Of a stretch of 64,000 nucleotides of DNA, positions 1-9,466 are shown piece after piece (within the stretch, counting starts at the first letter, position 1; each line of letters starts with the position of its first letter). Location: positions 395,421-459,420 of the forward strand of contig JAIWZP010000025.1 of the NCBI GenBank assembly GCA_025201375.1, in the 5' to 3' direction. The notes under the pieces were generated by a model, which had not been told where the DNA came from, did not search any database, and saw nothing but the letters and a program-made list of their open reading frames with translations. The translations under genes and the position numbers were made by a program. This DNA comes from Gongronella butleri (lineage: Eukaryota; Mucoromycota; Mucoromycetes; Mucorales; Cunninghamellaceae).

Positions 1-1059
1 GCTTTTATGCAAAGCAATTCATCGTTTGTTTACTTACGTGCATCTTTTTTAGCATGTTCTCGAACCGCGAAGAGCATAATCAAGCCTACACACCCATTGG
101 TGCCTAACCCTTTGGCCGTTGCCAAATTTGTGTGACAATACCCAAGAAAATGGAAGCTTGGCGCCCCCGCTCGGCATCCCTCCCTTCTGTGTGTGTATTC
201 CTTCTCCCTCGTGAAATAAACGAAAATCTGGCTTTTTGCTTGGCCATGCGCGCATTATTCTTTGTATGGACTGGTGCTTCGTTCTGACATTTGTGCCAAG
301 AGAGCCACGATGGGTTCTTGGTGTCTTGGACGCATAGTTTCAGGGCCTAAATCTTGGCGACGCGTAAAATAAAATAAAAAAAAAGAGAGATCAACACAGC
401 GGTCAACAAGCAAACGCGTGAGAAAGGGGATGCATCAGCCACTGTGATACCGTGCCTGGCCCTTTATCTTATGTCCGTGTACCCTCAATGACCCCAATTA
501 TGGCTGCATTGGGCACAACCTGCCATTCTTGGCGCGTCAAAAGCGGCACGCCGAGCTTTCTTGGCTTTATTTCTCCGCTCGCTTGCATGACCGTGCCGCG
601 CACTGTCAATGGCTACGATAACGGCGCTCTGATCGCCGTTTCCTTTGAAAAAAAAAAGCATCAAACTTGAGTGCTTGAACTGACCATTGGCGCGATTGGG
701 GCCAAACTTGTCGTATTTTCAACAAATGTTCTTCAATCTACGCGTTTTGCCGTCTCGCACACTTATTCAAATCACGTCTTATGGACGCTCTATCATAATT
801 GAATCTGCCATTAGCAATTGAGACTGCGTGGATGATGCTCTTGAAAGCAAAATGTAGTATTTTCAGGACTCGCATGTAGACAAGTCACTGCGAGCGCAAC
901 AGAGTCATCTCGGGAGCCATCCTGCATCACGTTTCGGATTCTGCTGATCCGTGTGCTGTGCAAATAGATGACTGCTGACGAACCATTTGTCGCGAGAATT
1001 GCATTTTGGGCGCTTTTTTTTCGCTACTTGATTGTTTGACAATGAATAGATCATCCGCA

Positions 1060-1730
1060 ATGGCTTCTCTTCTTTGGGTGCATGCCTTCAAGGCTACAGT
1101 ACTGGTTTGAATGAGTCCACTCGAGAGATCCTGCGGCTACTAGATGGCACGCAATCACCATTTTCGAAAACCACGGATTTTCCTGGGTGTACAGTCGTGG
1201 ATTTGAATATAATGAAGTTTATGATAGGTCCATAGATTGCCACGCCAATCAACCACACGTTAGATGACTGTCCTTCACCGACAAGAATCAACTAAAAAGT
1301 AAAAACCAGTGGCCCATCGACTAGTTTGCACGTAAAGTCCATTTTGGCGCTTTTTTTTGCCTCAAGGCCAAGTCGATGAAAATTGGCCGCAGCGCCGCAA
1401 AACTGGGACCATCAGAAAGAGCGAGGCTCGCCGCGTCCGTGAACAATTGTGATCAATGAGAAAAGTTATTTTTGGCATTTTCGTCAAGGTTTGAAAATCA
1501 TTAATAATTTTCGACGCGTGATACAGTAAACCGCGTCAGGCGTCGAACGACACGCGTCTGTTCGCAATCAAATTCATGCACCTGGCGTGTCTCTTGCTAG
1601 TGGACGCGCGCGTCGGCTGAGATCTATAAGCGCGCTTTTCTCTTCCAAATCGTACTTGAAATCTATTCTAAAATCTCACATTGCTCGCCAACGAGCAGAT
1701 CGATCACACTCATTTTAGGTATTTTTATCG
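1060..1730 (-). repeat. dispersed repeat R1, inverted copy
   Basis: Read on the minus strand, this segment matches the plus-strand segments near 10.3-11.05, 34.4-35.0 and 62.4-62.95 kb in the same order. Shared landmarks are a GAGCAAT-containing part, the GACGCGTCCACT-like block, a TTGATTAGAAAC-like block, an ACGCG-rich block, and the block reading GAAAACCACGGATTTTCC on the plus strand (about 1164-1181 here; its complement is near 10.92 kb). No coding capacity is shared. The edges are approximate because copies are diverged. Confidence 0.6.
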
Positions 1731-2150
1731 CTTTCACCATACTGTGCATCATGTTCTATGCAAGTTTGGCGCAATTCTGAGAACCTTTCAATTTCTCGCT
1801 GGGCCATCAAATCCGCTGTCGTTTTTTTATTTGCATGTGGCGCGCCACCAATGTGCTTGATTGCTGAACGCTGTCACGGGGGGTCTGGCCTACAAAGTCC
1901 TCTTGAAAGGACACGTCGACGGGCTCCACCACGGACTCCATCGACACGGGATCAAAGATTGAATAGTAGCCAACCATAGAAAATTTAATTGAAATTTGGA
2001 ATAAAAGGATAAGCAGAGAGAGATCAATGGCCAAGGGAGAGAGACTTGAGTGCCAGAGCAAGAGAGATGTCGCTGTTGGAAGAAAAACGAGGCAATGGGC
2101 GCGAGTTGGAGTCATATTTATACTTTTTCCTTCCAACATCGACCAAACGA

Positions 2151-2222
2151 GATTAACAGGCGCACGGTAAAGACAAGAATGGATTAACAGGCGCACGGTA
2201 AAGACAAAAATGGATTAACAGA
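2151..2222. repeat. 31 bp tandem repeat, about 2.3 copies
   Basis: The unit begins GATTAACAGGCGCACGGTAA and restarts at 2151, 2182 and 2213, a 31 bp period. The first two copies differ by about one base (AAGAATG versus AAAAATG). The third is cut short. Confidence 0.9.
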
Positions 2223-2621
2223 TGAGAAAATGCAAGTACGAGAATGGCAGGACACAGGTTGTCAGAATTGGCAAAGCAGTAAAGACAAAATAGGCAGAGT
2301 AGATGGGAAAAAGGGCGTTTTGTTGACAACTGACAAGAATGTCACACAGGCTTTCGACAAAAAGGGACTTGCACGCGATTGCGCGTAAACAATAAGGAGA
2401 GACGCAATCGCTAAACGTACAATGGATAAGGTGTGCACGTGGCGCAGGATGAGGGTATTTCACGGCTATCTTGACTTGTAGCCGTGTTTGGGCAAAGCGG
2501 GTGTCTATGGCTGGCAAGTGGGCAAGTTGCCTTGTTTTCTGCGCATCATGTAATAATAATAGTCTTCATATCTTTTTTTGATTTTGATTCTTTTAAGTCT
2601 TTTTTTTTCTTTTTTTTTGAA

Positions 2622-2665
2622 TAAAAGCGCGTCTAAAGCGCGTCAAAGCGCGTCTAAGCGCGTCC
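2622..2665. repeat. short tandem of AAGCGCGTC units
   Basis: Four consecutive 10-11 bp units of the form AAAGCGCGTCT occur directly after a T-rich tract. Confidence 0.75.
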
Positions 2666-2929
2666 ATCGTCACGCTACACGTGTCGCTGGCCTCGCTGAC
2701 GCGTTGATCTACGAGAACCAAGGCTGGCTCGCGACAAACGCTGACTCCCCCTACGTAGGGTTTGCGATGTGACACGTCATGTTTGGACACTTTTTGGCTC
2801 CCGATTACATGACAGCCAGATGGCCAGAACATTCAGACAGAAACTGCTTTTTTAGATGTTTCTGGCAAAGGACGTGAATATTACAAAATAGGCGAAAGTT
2901 ATTGTTTCTGCTGGCTTTTGCAGGTTCAA

Positions 2930-3140
2930 AAAAAATTGGGTGGACCCGTGGCAAGCACTGCGCTGTCGTTCGCGTCGTGGCACGATTTTCATCGGCGGGC
3001 AGTTAGGCTGTAAAAAAATTTCTGGAGGCACAGCGAGCTGGCAAAGTTCGAAAAAACACGCATTGTTGTTTTCCAAAGGGCAAATGCGCATTTTTTGGTG
3101 CAGTGTATCATACTATAGCGCGCGTCAGATTCTACATATT
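2930..3140 (+). repeat. fragment of dispersed repeat S
   Basis: The order of blocks (an AGGCTG...TTTCTGGA block, an AAAAACACGC block, then a CACTATAGCGCG-like block) matches the segments near 42.41-42.52 kb and 55.43-55.57 kb. Similarity is moderate. The satellite part of the element is absent here. Confidence 0.55.
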
Positions 3141-4212
3141 AATTGGCCATAAAAATGAAATGACCAAGCACGATACTGTATTTGTTGAGCAAAAATGCTG
3201 ATTTTGGTCGAGCGGCAATCTTCGACTCGCAATTTTTTTTTTTTTTTTTGCTACGTACAGTAGACGTCATGTCGCCTCCTTCCTTATTTTAAGCAGCTAC
3301 TGTATTTTTCGTGACGAATTTTGTGTCTATCAATGTCAGGATGCGTTGTTGTTTGCTTCTTATTTTTTTCAAATTTGCGCACGCAAGACGACAAACCATG
3401 CAAATTTTACGCCATGGCCAATGGTATCCTGTTGGGACGCCATGCACTTGACTTGTACAACCGATGTTGTGTGTCCGTTGACACGTGGGGCACTGGCGTG
3501 ATTGACACAAAAAGTGACCAAATCGAGTTGGCACGGCGCTCGTTTTTTTTTTTTTTTTTTTTTTTTTTTGCAAACGATTATCATGGTTCAATGAGCAGTG
3601 TTCTCGTTTCCTGAAGCCAAAAAAAATTGTACGCACACGAGGATTGTACGAAGAAGCATAGGGAGCGCGGCACGAGACGAGTGTTAACTGTTAAGCAGAT
3701 GCGAAAAATGGCCCTTTTTTGTTACTGTCCCAAAGCGGATCGACAGAATTGAGAGGACTTTTTTTTTTCAGGGCCAGCTTTCCCACGCTTCCGAACCTGC
3801 CGAATGGCGTGGTCATTTGTCAGCTGTGGCCGCTTTGGCAGGTTCATTTTGACAAACAAATAGCGAAAAAGCGAGTGCGCTATGCTAAATATAAAAATAG
3901 TCCGATGAAAGTGTGCTCATTCAAATCCATGTTGCGCAATTGACACATGTGTATTGCAACTTTCGCGTCAAAAGAGGACGGGAATGAAAGTATGGCGTGA
4001 CAAAAGGGATGCTGTGGGTTGGCCCCGCCAAAAAATATATACGGGAGGCGGCGGTCGGAAGTAACCCACATTTAGAAATGCGGAGCTTCCGGGGCGAAAA
4101 AAGGGTTTTTGAAACCTTTTTAAAATTTTTTTTTGTTCAGGCCCCTTTTTCTTTTATTTTCTTGCTCCTTTTGCCTCTTTTTTCTTTTTTCTTGACGACA
4201 CCATATACAACC

Positions 4213-5615
4213 ATGCCCGTGCCGTTCTTTTCAGGGAGCAAGCAGCTGTCCATTGAGCTTGCCGAGCCTGTTGTTATTCTTCGTGGCCAGCCTGGCGACA
4301 ATACAACGGCGGTGCTCCGTGGCGAGCTTGAGCTTGTACTGAACAAGCCAATGTCGGCATCGTCCATCGTGGTCAAGTTGATGGGCAAGTCGCATACCCT
4401 GTGGCCCGACGGTAAAAATAACAAAAACAAATAAAAATGCAAAAAGAGATGTCTAACGTTCGTTTCATTGCATTTTAAATAGGCATTGGCGGCCGTACGA
4501 CGAAGCTGTACCACGACAAGACGATCCACGAGCAAAATGTGATTCTGCAAACGCTGCCCGAGGATCATGGCGTGCTGCCTGCGGGTCTACATCGCTGGCC
4601 ATTTGAGTTTCTCTTGTCGAGTCGGCTGGTGGAGACGATTGAGGACGATTTCGCCAAGGTGTGGTACTATGTGCAAGGATGCGTGCATCGCACGGGGATG
4701 GGCACGGCGAATCTGAAGAGCCGGCGCAACATTCTGCTCTTGCGTGCGGCGTCGTGGTCTGAACAGGCATTGACGAGCCACGCACTGACGAATCCGTCCA
4801 TCCTCGTGGAAAGGCGACTGCCGCAGTGCGACGCGACCATCTTTATCGAAAAGTCGATGGCGTCATCAGGCACGCAATTCCCCATCTCGTTCACGCTGGC
4901 TGCGCACCGCAAGCACGTGTTCCTCGAGAGCGTGTCTGTGATTCTGCAAGAGCGACGCATTTATCAGCTTCCCGAGATGGATGCCAAGCGCGGCGAGGTT
5001 CATGATTTCCGCCTCGCCCTGCACGACGCGCGCAACCAGTCGGATCTGGCCGTGTCGTCGTTTGCACCGCCCATGGAGGTCGATATGCCACATCTGCGCC
5101 GCGTCTTGGCTGCCAAAAACGCGCACATCCCACTCACCGCCACGCCGTTCCAGTACCAATTCGTCTTTACACTGCCCAATTGCGTCCATCTCAACCACAC
5201 TACCTCGTACAACGAAATCCTCTTCACGCACTACCTCAAAATCGACATTGAGGTCTCGTTTCCCGAGGAACAGCACGAACAGCCCGCCAACAACCAAAAC
5301 GTTCGTGTCGATGACCCCAAAAAGGGCACATTGCGCACAGCCATCCACCTGGACACGCCCATCTCCATCCTCGACTGCCGCCTAAAAGACGACTATGCTA
5401 CGCTGCCAAGCTATGAGGCCTCGGTCTATGACTCCAAAGTGGACGACGTCAATGACACGAGCGGTGCATCCAACTTTTTCTTGTGCCCCTGCTACCTCAA
5501 ATACAAAAAGGAGTGCAAACAATCGTCAGGCTCCTCCGAGGCCATCATGACACGCCAAAACAGCGACTCGCTCCTGCCACCCCCGCCCTATTCATCCCCA
5601 AAGATCAAGATATGA
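4213..5615 (+). CDS. alpha-arrestin (arrestin-domain trafficking adaptor)
   Basis: The model has two exons, 4213-4411 and 4483-5615, giving 443 aa. The ATG follows a pyrimidine-rich leader. The protein begins with an arrestin-N beta-sandwich pattern (LSIELAEPVVILRG, then LRGELELVLNKP about residues 36-47) and continues into an arrestin-C region. The tail carries a cysteine pair (FLCPCYLKYKK) and the WW-binding motif PPPY at about 433-436, plus LPSYEA. Fungal alpha-arrestins use PPxY motifs to recruit Rsp5/NEDD4-type ubiquitin ligases to plasma-membrane transporters and receptors for endocytosis; that role is inferred here. The gene converges on the metallophosphoesterase gene 211 bp away. AATAAA lies near 5703 in the 3' flank. 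Which cargo it serves cannot be read from the sequence. Confidence 0.85.
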
Positions 5616-5826
5616 TCTCTTTTTTGTAATTTTGACTGCATTTGTATTACCCCTTCTCCATTGTTTTTTTGTTTTTTACATTTTACCATCCCTTTCATCA
5701 TAATAATAAACCGTTTCTTGCATCTCTTTTCCGTGTCTCCTTGTTTTGGATGAATTCATGCATTTTTTTTTTGCATTTCTCTTCCTATCATATATTAGGA
5801 TGAAATCAATGCTATTTTTTTTATTA

Positions 5827-7461
5827 TTATTTCTCATCATTGGAAAGATCTGGCTCATTGGCATCGAGATCCATGAGTGTGACATCCTGGATGACATCGG
5901 GGGCGACGGCGCCAAGGCGGTCATCGTCTTGTTGTTCAGCGTTTGGCAATGGGAAAAAGGCGGGGCGTGAGCGCGAATGCACGGTGTGGGTATCAAAGGG
6001 CTGGCCGTGCTTGTCAAAGGCGCGCCACACAAGGGTCCATTTGTCCGTGCCATTGGGCTCGAAATCAATCAGGACAAAATGGAAATCAAGGTGCCGCGCA
6101 GTGTACATTTCAAAGTCGTTGACGCGCTCGAGGTCAATGTCGCCACCGGCACCGCCAATGATGGTGTACATGATGCCATTACGTTCGCCACGCTCGTAAT
6201 TGTGCTGATGGCCCGAGATGACCAGATCGACGCCATGTTCTTCAAACAGAGGCACATACCTCTCTTTCACAAAGCGGCCCCATTCGCTCTCCTTGCCGTC
6301 TGTCCATGCCACCGGGTCCCAATATTCGAGGAACGGCGGAATGTGGACGACTACCATGCGGAAAATGGCTTGTTGACACGCGTCACTTTGAAGTTCGTGG
6401 CGTAGCCAATCGTCCTGTTGCTGCCAATCGAGATTACTGTCGAGCACGAGGAACCGGATGGCGCCGTCGGCAAGAGAAAAGGCGTGCCATGGCTGGCCAT
6501 GGGAGGCGCGCGTATAGTGGTAGGCAAACGTTGGGTCGTGGTCGTGGTTGCCATGGGCATAGATCATGGGGGCGTGCTGTGCGAGGCCATAATACGTGAG
6601 TGGAGCGGCAAAGTCGGTGTGCCACTGCTGTAACGACGGGTATTGCTGCACCGCATCACCTGCATGCAAGAGATAATCCGGCGCGTATTGGGGCACGTGT
6701 GCAAGCAGCCTCAAAAAGCTTCTCAGGCCAAATTGATTGTCGGCAAGGGCGGCAATGCGAATACGCTTGTTCGATGGTTGGTGCAGTCGCCAATGCACAT
6801 CGTATTGGCGAATCGCCTTTTTGCGGTCGGCCGCCGTATGAAGACGATAACGATATTTTGTGGCCGAAGGGTGTGTGAGTGTCAATGTCGCTTTATACAA
6901 GACATGGTGCTTTGCAAGTGACGATGGCGCCGCTTTCGCCCATTGCCAATCCTCGGGTGGCGAAGTGCTGTCCATTGGCCGCCACGCTACATGCATCTCG
7001 TTCATGTCGCAATTCATCTCCCACACAAGCTGCACATGGTGCGAGTCCAGCACATGCACCATGGGATCCTTGCGCACAATCCCACACGGCAAATACCCGC
7101 TCTCCAGCAGCGTATGATTCAATTTGATCCGTGCAAACGCGTAATACACCGCGACAGTGTGCCGCCACACAAAAAGCGCCAAAAGAATCACGGAAACAAC
7201 ACCAACCACATGCCGCCGCCGCACCAATCGCCGTGGCCGCCGCCGCAGGTGTGGCAGGAACCCCAACGACGCCGAAGGTGGCGGAGGAGGAGGCACTTGC
7301 AACGACGTTGGCCCCGCAGACGAAGATGACGGCAACGGGTCCTTGAAAAGTGGAAAATGCGTCGACGACTCGTCCTCAAACCGCTGTGTCGGGTATGGCG
7401 ACGTCCGAGGCTTGTGCTGGAACGATACGGAAGAAAAGGGCTCGTAGTTGGTCTGCAACAT
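5827..7461 (-). CDS. type II membrane metallophosphoesterase, purple-acid-phosphatase-like
   Basis: A single exon encodes 544 aa. The open frame extends upstream, but the ATG at 7461 is preferred because the upstream part is T-rich leader. A Pro/Ser-rich N-terminus ends in an arginine-rich stretch (RRRPRRLVRRR, 73-83) and one membrane segment (about 84-108), so the bulk should be lumenal or external. A fibronectin-like N-domain (about 135-230) precedes a calcineurin-like fold: D241, GD at 268-269, GNHD at 304-307, VVH at 371-373 and GHQH at 417-420. The first motif reads ADNQ instead of DxG/DxH, and GDAVQ replaces the GDxxY of true purple acid phosphatases, so the tyrosine-iron chromophore is not expected. 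Substrate unknown. Confidence 0.85.
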   Translation of the reverse strand: MLQTNYEPFSSVSFQHKPRTSPYPTQRFEDESSTHFPLFKDPLPSSSSAGPTSLQVPPPPPPSASLGFLPHLRRRPRRLVRRRHVVGVVSVILLALFVWRHTVAVYYAFARIKLNHTLLESGYLPCGIVRKDPMVHVLDSHHVQLVWEMNCDMNEMHVAWRPMDSTSPPEDWQWAKAAPSSLAKHHVLYKATLTLTHPSATKYRYRLHTAADRKKAIRQYDVHWRLHQPSNKRIRIAALADNQFGLRSFLRLLAHVPQYAPDYLLHAGDAVQQYPSLQQWHTDFAAPLTYYGLAQHAPMIYAHGNHDHDPTFAYHYTRASHGQPWHAFSLADGAIRFLVLDSNLDWQQQDDWLRHELQSDACQQAIFRMVVVHIPPFLEYWDPVAWTDGKESEWGRFVKERYVPLFEEHGVDLVISGHQHNYERGERNGIMYTIIGGAGGDIDLERVNDFEMYTARHLDFHFVLIDFEPNGTDKWTLVWRAFDKHGQPFDTHTVHSRSRPAFFPLPNAEQQDDDRLGAVAPDVIQDVTLMDLDANEPDLSNDEK

Positions 7462-8002
7462 AAGGGCCCATTCAATCAATAAAGAAAAAAAAAAGTTACA
7501 AAAGGGAAACAGAAAAAAAAGCAAGAAAACGAGCGGTGTGAAAATCAAAGAATGGCAAGAAGGCGGGGAAAGCCACTTTTTGTGCCACCTGATGCCCTTT
7601 TTTGCCCCCCCCGCCAATATCAAACATTGCCTTTTTACTTGTCATTTGCGCGTCAAATAAACATGATGTCGGTTTGCCGTGTGCCATTTTCTTGCTATTG
7701 TGCCGCCATCGTGGCAAAAAAATGGTCTATAGCATTGAGAAAAAAAAAGTGGCCAGCAGTAAAAAGATCTACCAGGCCATTGGATCGACAAAAATCCGGC
7801 AGTTGGCTCTCTCAGGGCCAATGAGGAGCCAGGGCGGGGCCAGACTCGCCTCTCATCGTTTTTGCTGCACACAGACGCGCTCAACAATGGGTCCGGGCGT
7901 AAACAAGGTTTGCAAACATCAAAACCTGTCAACTCGCTTTTCCAAAGTCTTTCTTCCTCATTCCCTTTTTTTTTTTTTTGTTTTTGTTTATTGAAAATAT
8001 TC
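7462..8002. other. intergenic, divergent promoters
   Basis: This gap separates the divergent metallophosphoesterase and paralogue-family genes. It contains T/A tracts and no coding signal I can support. A pyrimidine run ending in TGTTTTTGTTTATTG lies just before the downstream ATG. Confidence 0.5.
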
Positions 8003-8726
8003 ATGGCAAGCAATCGAGCGCGATTCCTTTGGCAAACCTTGGACGAGCTCCGTGAACGCAGACAAATTGTAGAAGCTCAAGAGGGCATAATTTTTCGTGA
8101 GCTCCGGAGATTGAACGAGCCAGGCTCGCTGGTTGTGGAACTGCCCTGGTCTTCACGCTCTGCCGCTCCTCCATCCCTTCCGTCTCCTCCTCCTGCAACT
8201 CCGGCTCCGTCAAGTGCGCGTCCCCGAAGCCAACAACCACCAAGTGCAAGATGCCGCATTATCGCAGACATCAGGCGGGAGCCAAGAAACCCTGGGTCAA
8301 CAGAGTCTGACGTGTACAGGAGACTCCGCGTCATTACAGGTGTGGAGTTGAGGCAGGCAATTCATCAGGGACACGTGTCGCCGTCGCACACCTTGAGAGA
8401 ACACCGCGATGCAGTCATTCTCGCACTGCAAAAGCGCATTGCGCGTCGCGCTGACAACGAGTTCGGAATGAATTTGTATGAATCGGATCATATGAAAATC
8501 ATTCATCGCATTTTCAACATGGTTTTCAATTGCAAGCGAACGCAATGGAAACAAGTAACATGCAATGCTCAGCCCTCCGCCAAATGCTCACCTCCCATTT
8601 TTTTTTTTAAAAAAAGGCTCACGGTAACAACGCAACGCAAGGTAGGACAAGTCGCCATTTTTGCATCGATTATCTTTTTTTTTTTTTTTTTTTTTTTTGT
8701 TCTCTTGACAGAAAAGACGTGCCTGA
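8003..8726 (+). CDS. unrecognised paralogue-family protein, copy 1
   Basis: Exons 8003-8554 and 8712-8726 give 188 aa. The second exon adds only KRRA and a stop after a CTTGACAG acceptor, so the 3' end is less certain than the first exon. I do not recognise the family. The N-terminus is a short coiled coil (LDELRERRQIVEAQEGIIFREL, in two pieces, about 10-31), followed by a Pro/Ser-rich linker and a conserved C-terminal block with DHMKIIHRIFNMVF near 161-174. The copy at 11.73 kb shares all three parts in the same order, with IKIIHRIAANIF in the last block. No membrane segment or signal peptide is seen. A 32-T run follows at 8729-8760. Confidence 0.65.
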
Positions 8727-8761
<35 letters not shown>

Positions 8762-9202
8762 TCATTGTCATCTAGAAGACCGCCGCCGACACATCTGACA
8801 CCACCTTGTGTGCCTAGTTGCCCACTGACAATTTATTTCCTCCATTTGTTTAGCATCATCATAGTCTCAGCGCCTCATTTACACTTTTTGCTTTTTTTTT
8901 TTGTCCCCATGATTCCCGCGGCATCATTTTTAGCCTTGTTCGCACACATCACAAATAAACATCATATGCTTTGCTCTTGTCAATTTTACTTTTTTTTTTT
9001 TTTTTTCGCCCATCAATTGCCACCCTTTTTTTCACTTGAAACACTTGTTTTATGCTGCCTGCCAGGGCCGATGGCACAATCGCCCATCAAACGCGATCGG
9101 TGTAACCTTACGTGGCGTCGGTATTGTGATAAACATGGTGGCTTCTAGACACAGAAAATGGGCCTCAAAGCGTCCACGCTCTTTGATTTTAATTTTTTTT
9201 CC
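8727..9202. other. T-rich spacer between paralogues
   Basis: A gene-free stretch dominated by T homopolymers (8672-8699, 8729-8760, 8991-9006). I see no RNA gene or conserved element in it. Confidence 0.5.
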
Positions 9203-9466
9203 ATGGTCTTACCACAAAGCATCGATGTGCAGCTTCCGATCGATTGTCTTACACATCTCCTTGAGGAGGAGGCGCAAATCATTCACGAGCTGCGAGAGCA
9301 ATTCATGCCCGTGCCGCAATCCACACCACCATTTCCTTCTTTGCGGTCGACGACACGCGTACACACGCCATCACCACCGATGCCCCAGTCTCAAAAACAA
9401 GCGCGACCATCAGCACATCCAAAGCAGCGCAGGGCGCCACATTGCGCGCCAAAACGGGAACAGTGA
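9203..9466 (+). pseudogene. truncated paralogue-family member, copy 2
   Basis: An ATG-started 87 aa frame holds the family N-terminal coiled coil (LTHLLEEEAQIIHELREQF, about 15-33, against EEGQIIRDL in the 11.73 kb copy) and a Pro/Ser-rich linker starting PVPQSTPP, as in that copy (PVPASIPPP). The conserved C-terminal IIHRI block is absent. Just downstream another frame reads EPLYESD, resembling the MNLYESD that precedes the block in copy 1, which suggests a frameshift and decay. It could alternatively be a short functional derivative. Confidence 0.45.

Larger units (their letters stand above)
1..4212. other. gene-poor left flank
   Basis: No coding region could be supported here. Open frames are short, lack family motifs and mostly run through homopolymers. 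The stretch holds an inverted copy of dispersed repeat R1, a 31 bp tandem repeat, a short GCGCGTC-rich tandem, a fragment of the S-family repeat near 3.0 kb, and several long T runs (for example about 3543-3569). The last ~80 bases before 4213 are a pyrimidine-rich leader typical of promoters in this window. Confidence 0.6.

Noticed and set aside
1807..2196. 129-codon minus-strand frame
   Set aside because: It overlaps the 31 bp tandem repeat at its start and has no recognisable domain; a hydrophobic stretch alone is not evidence.
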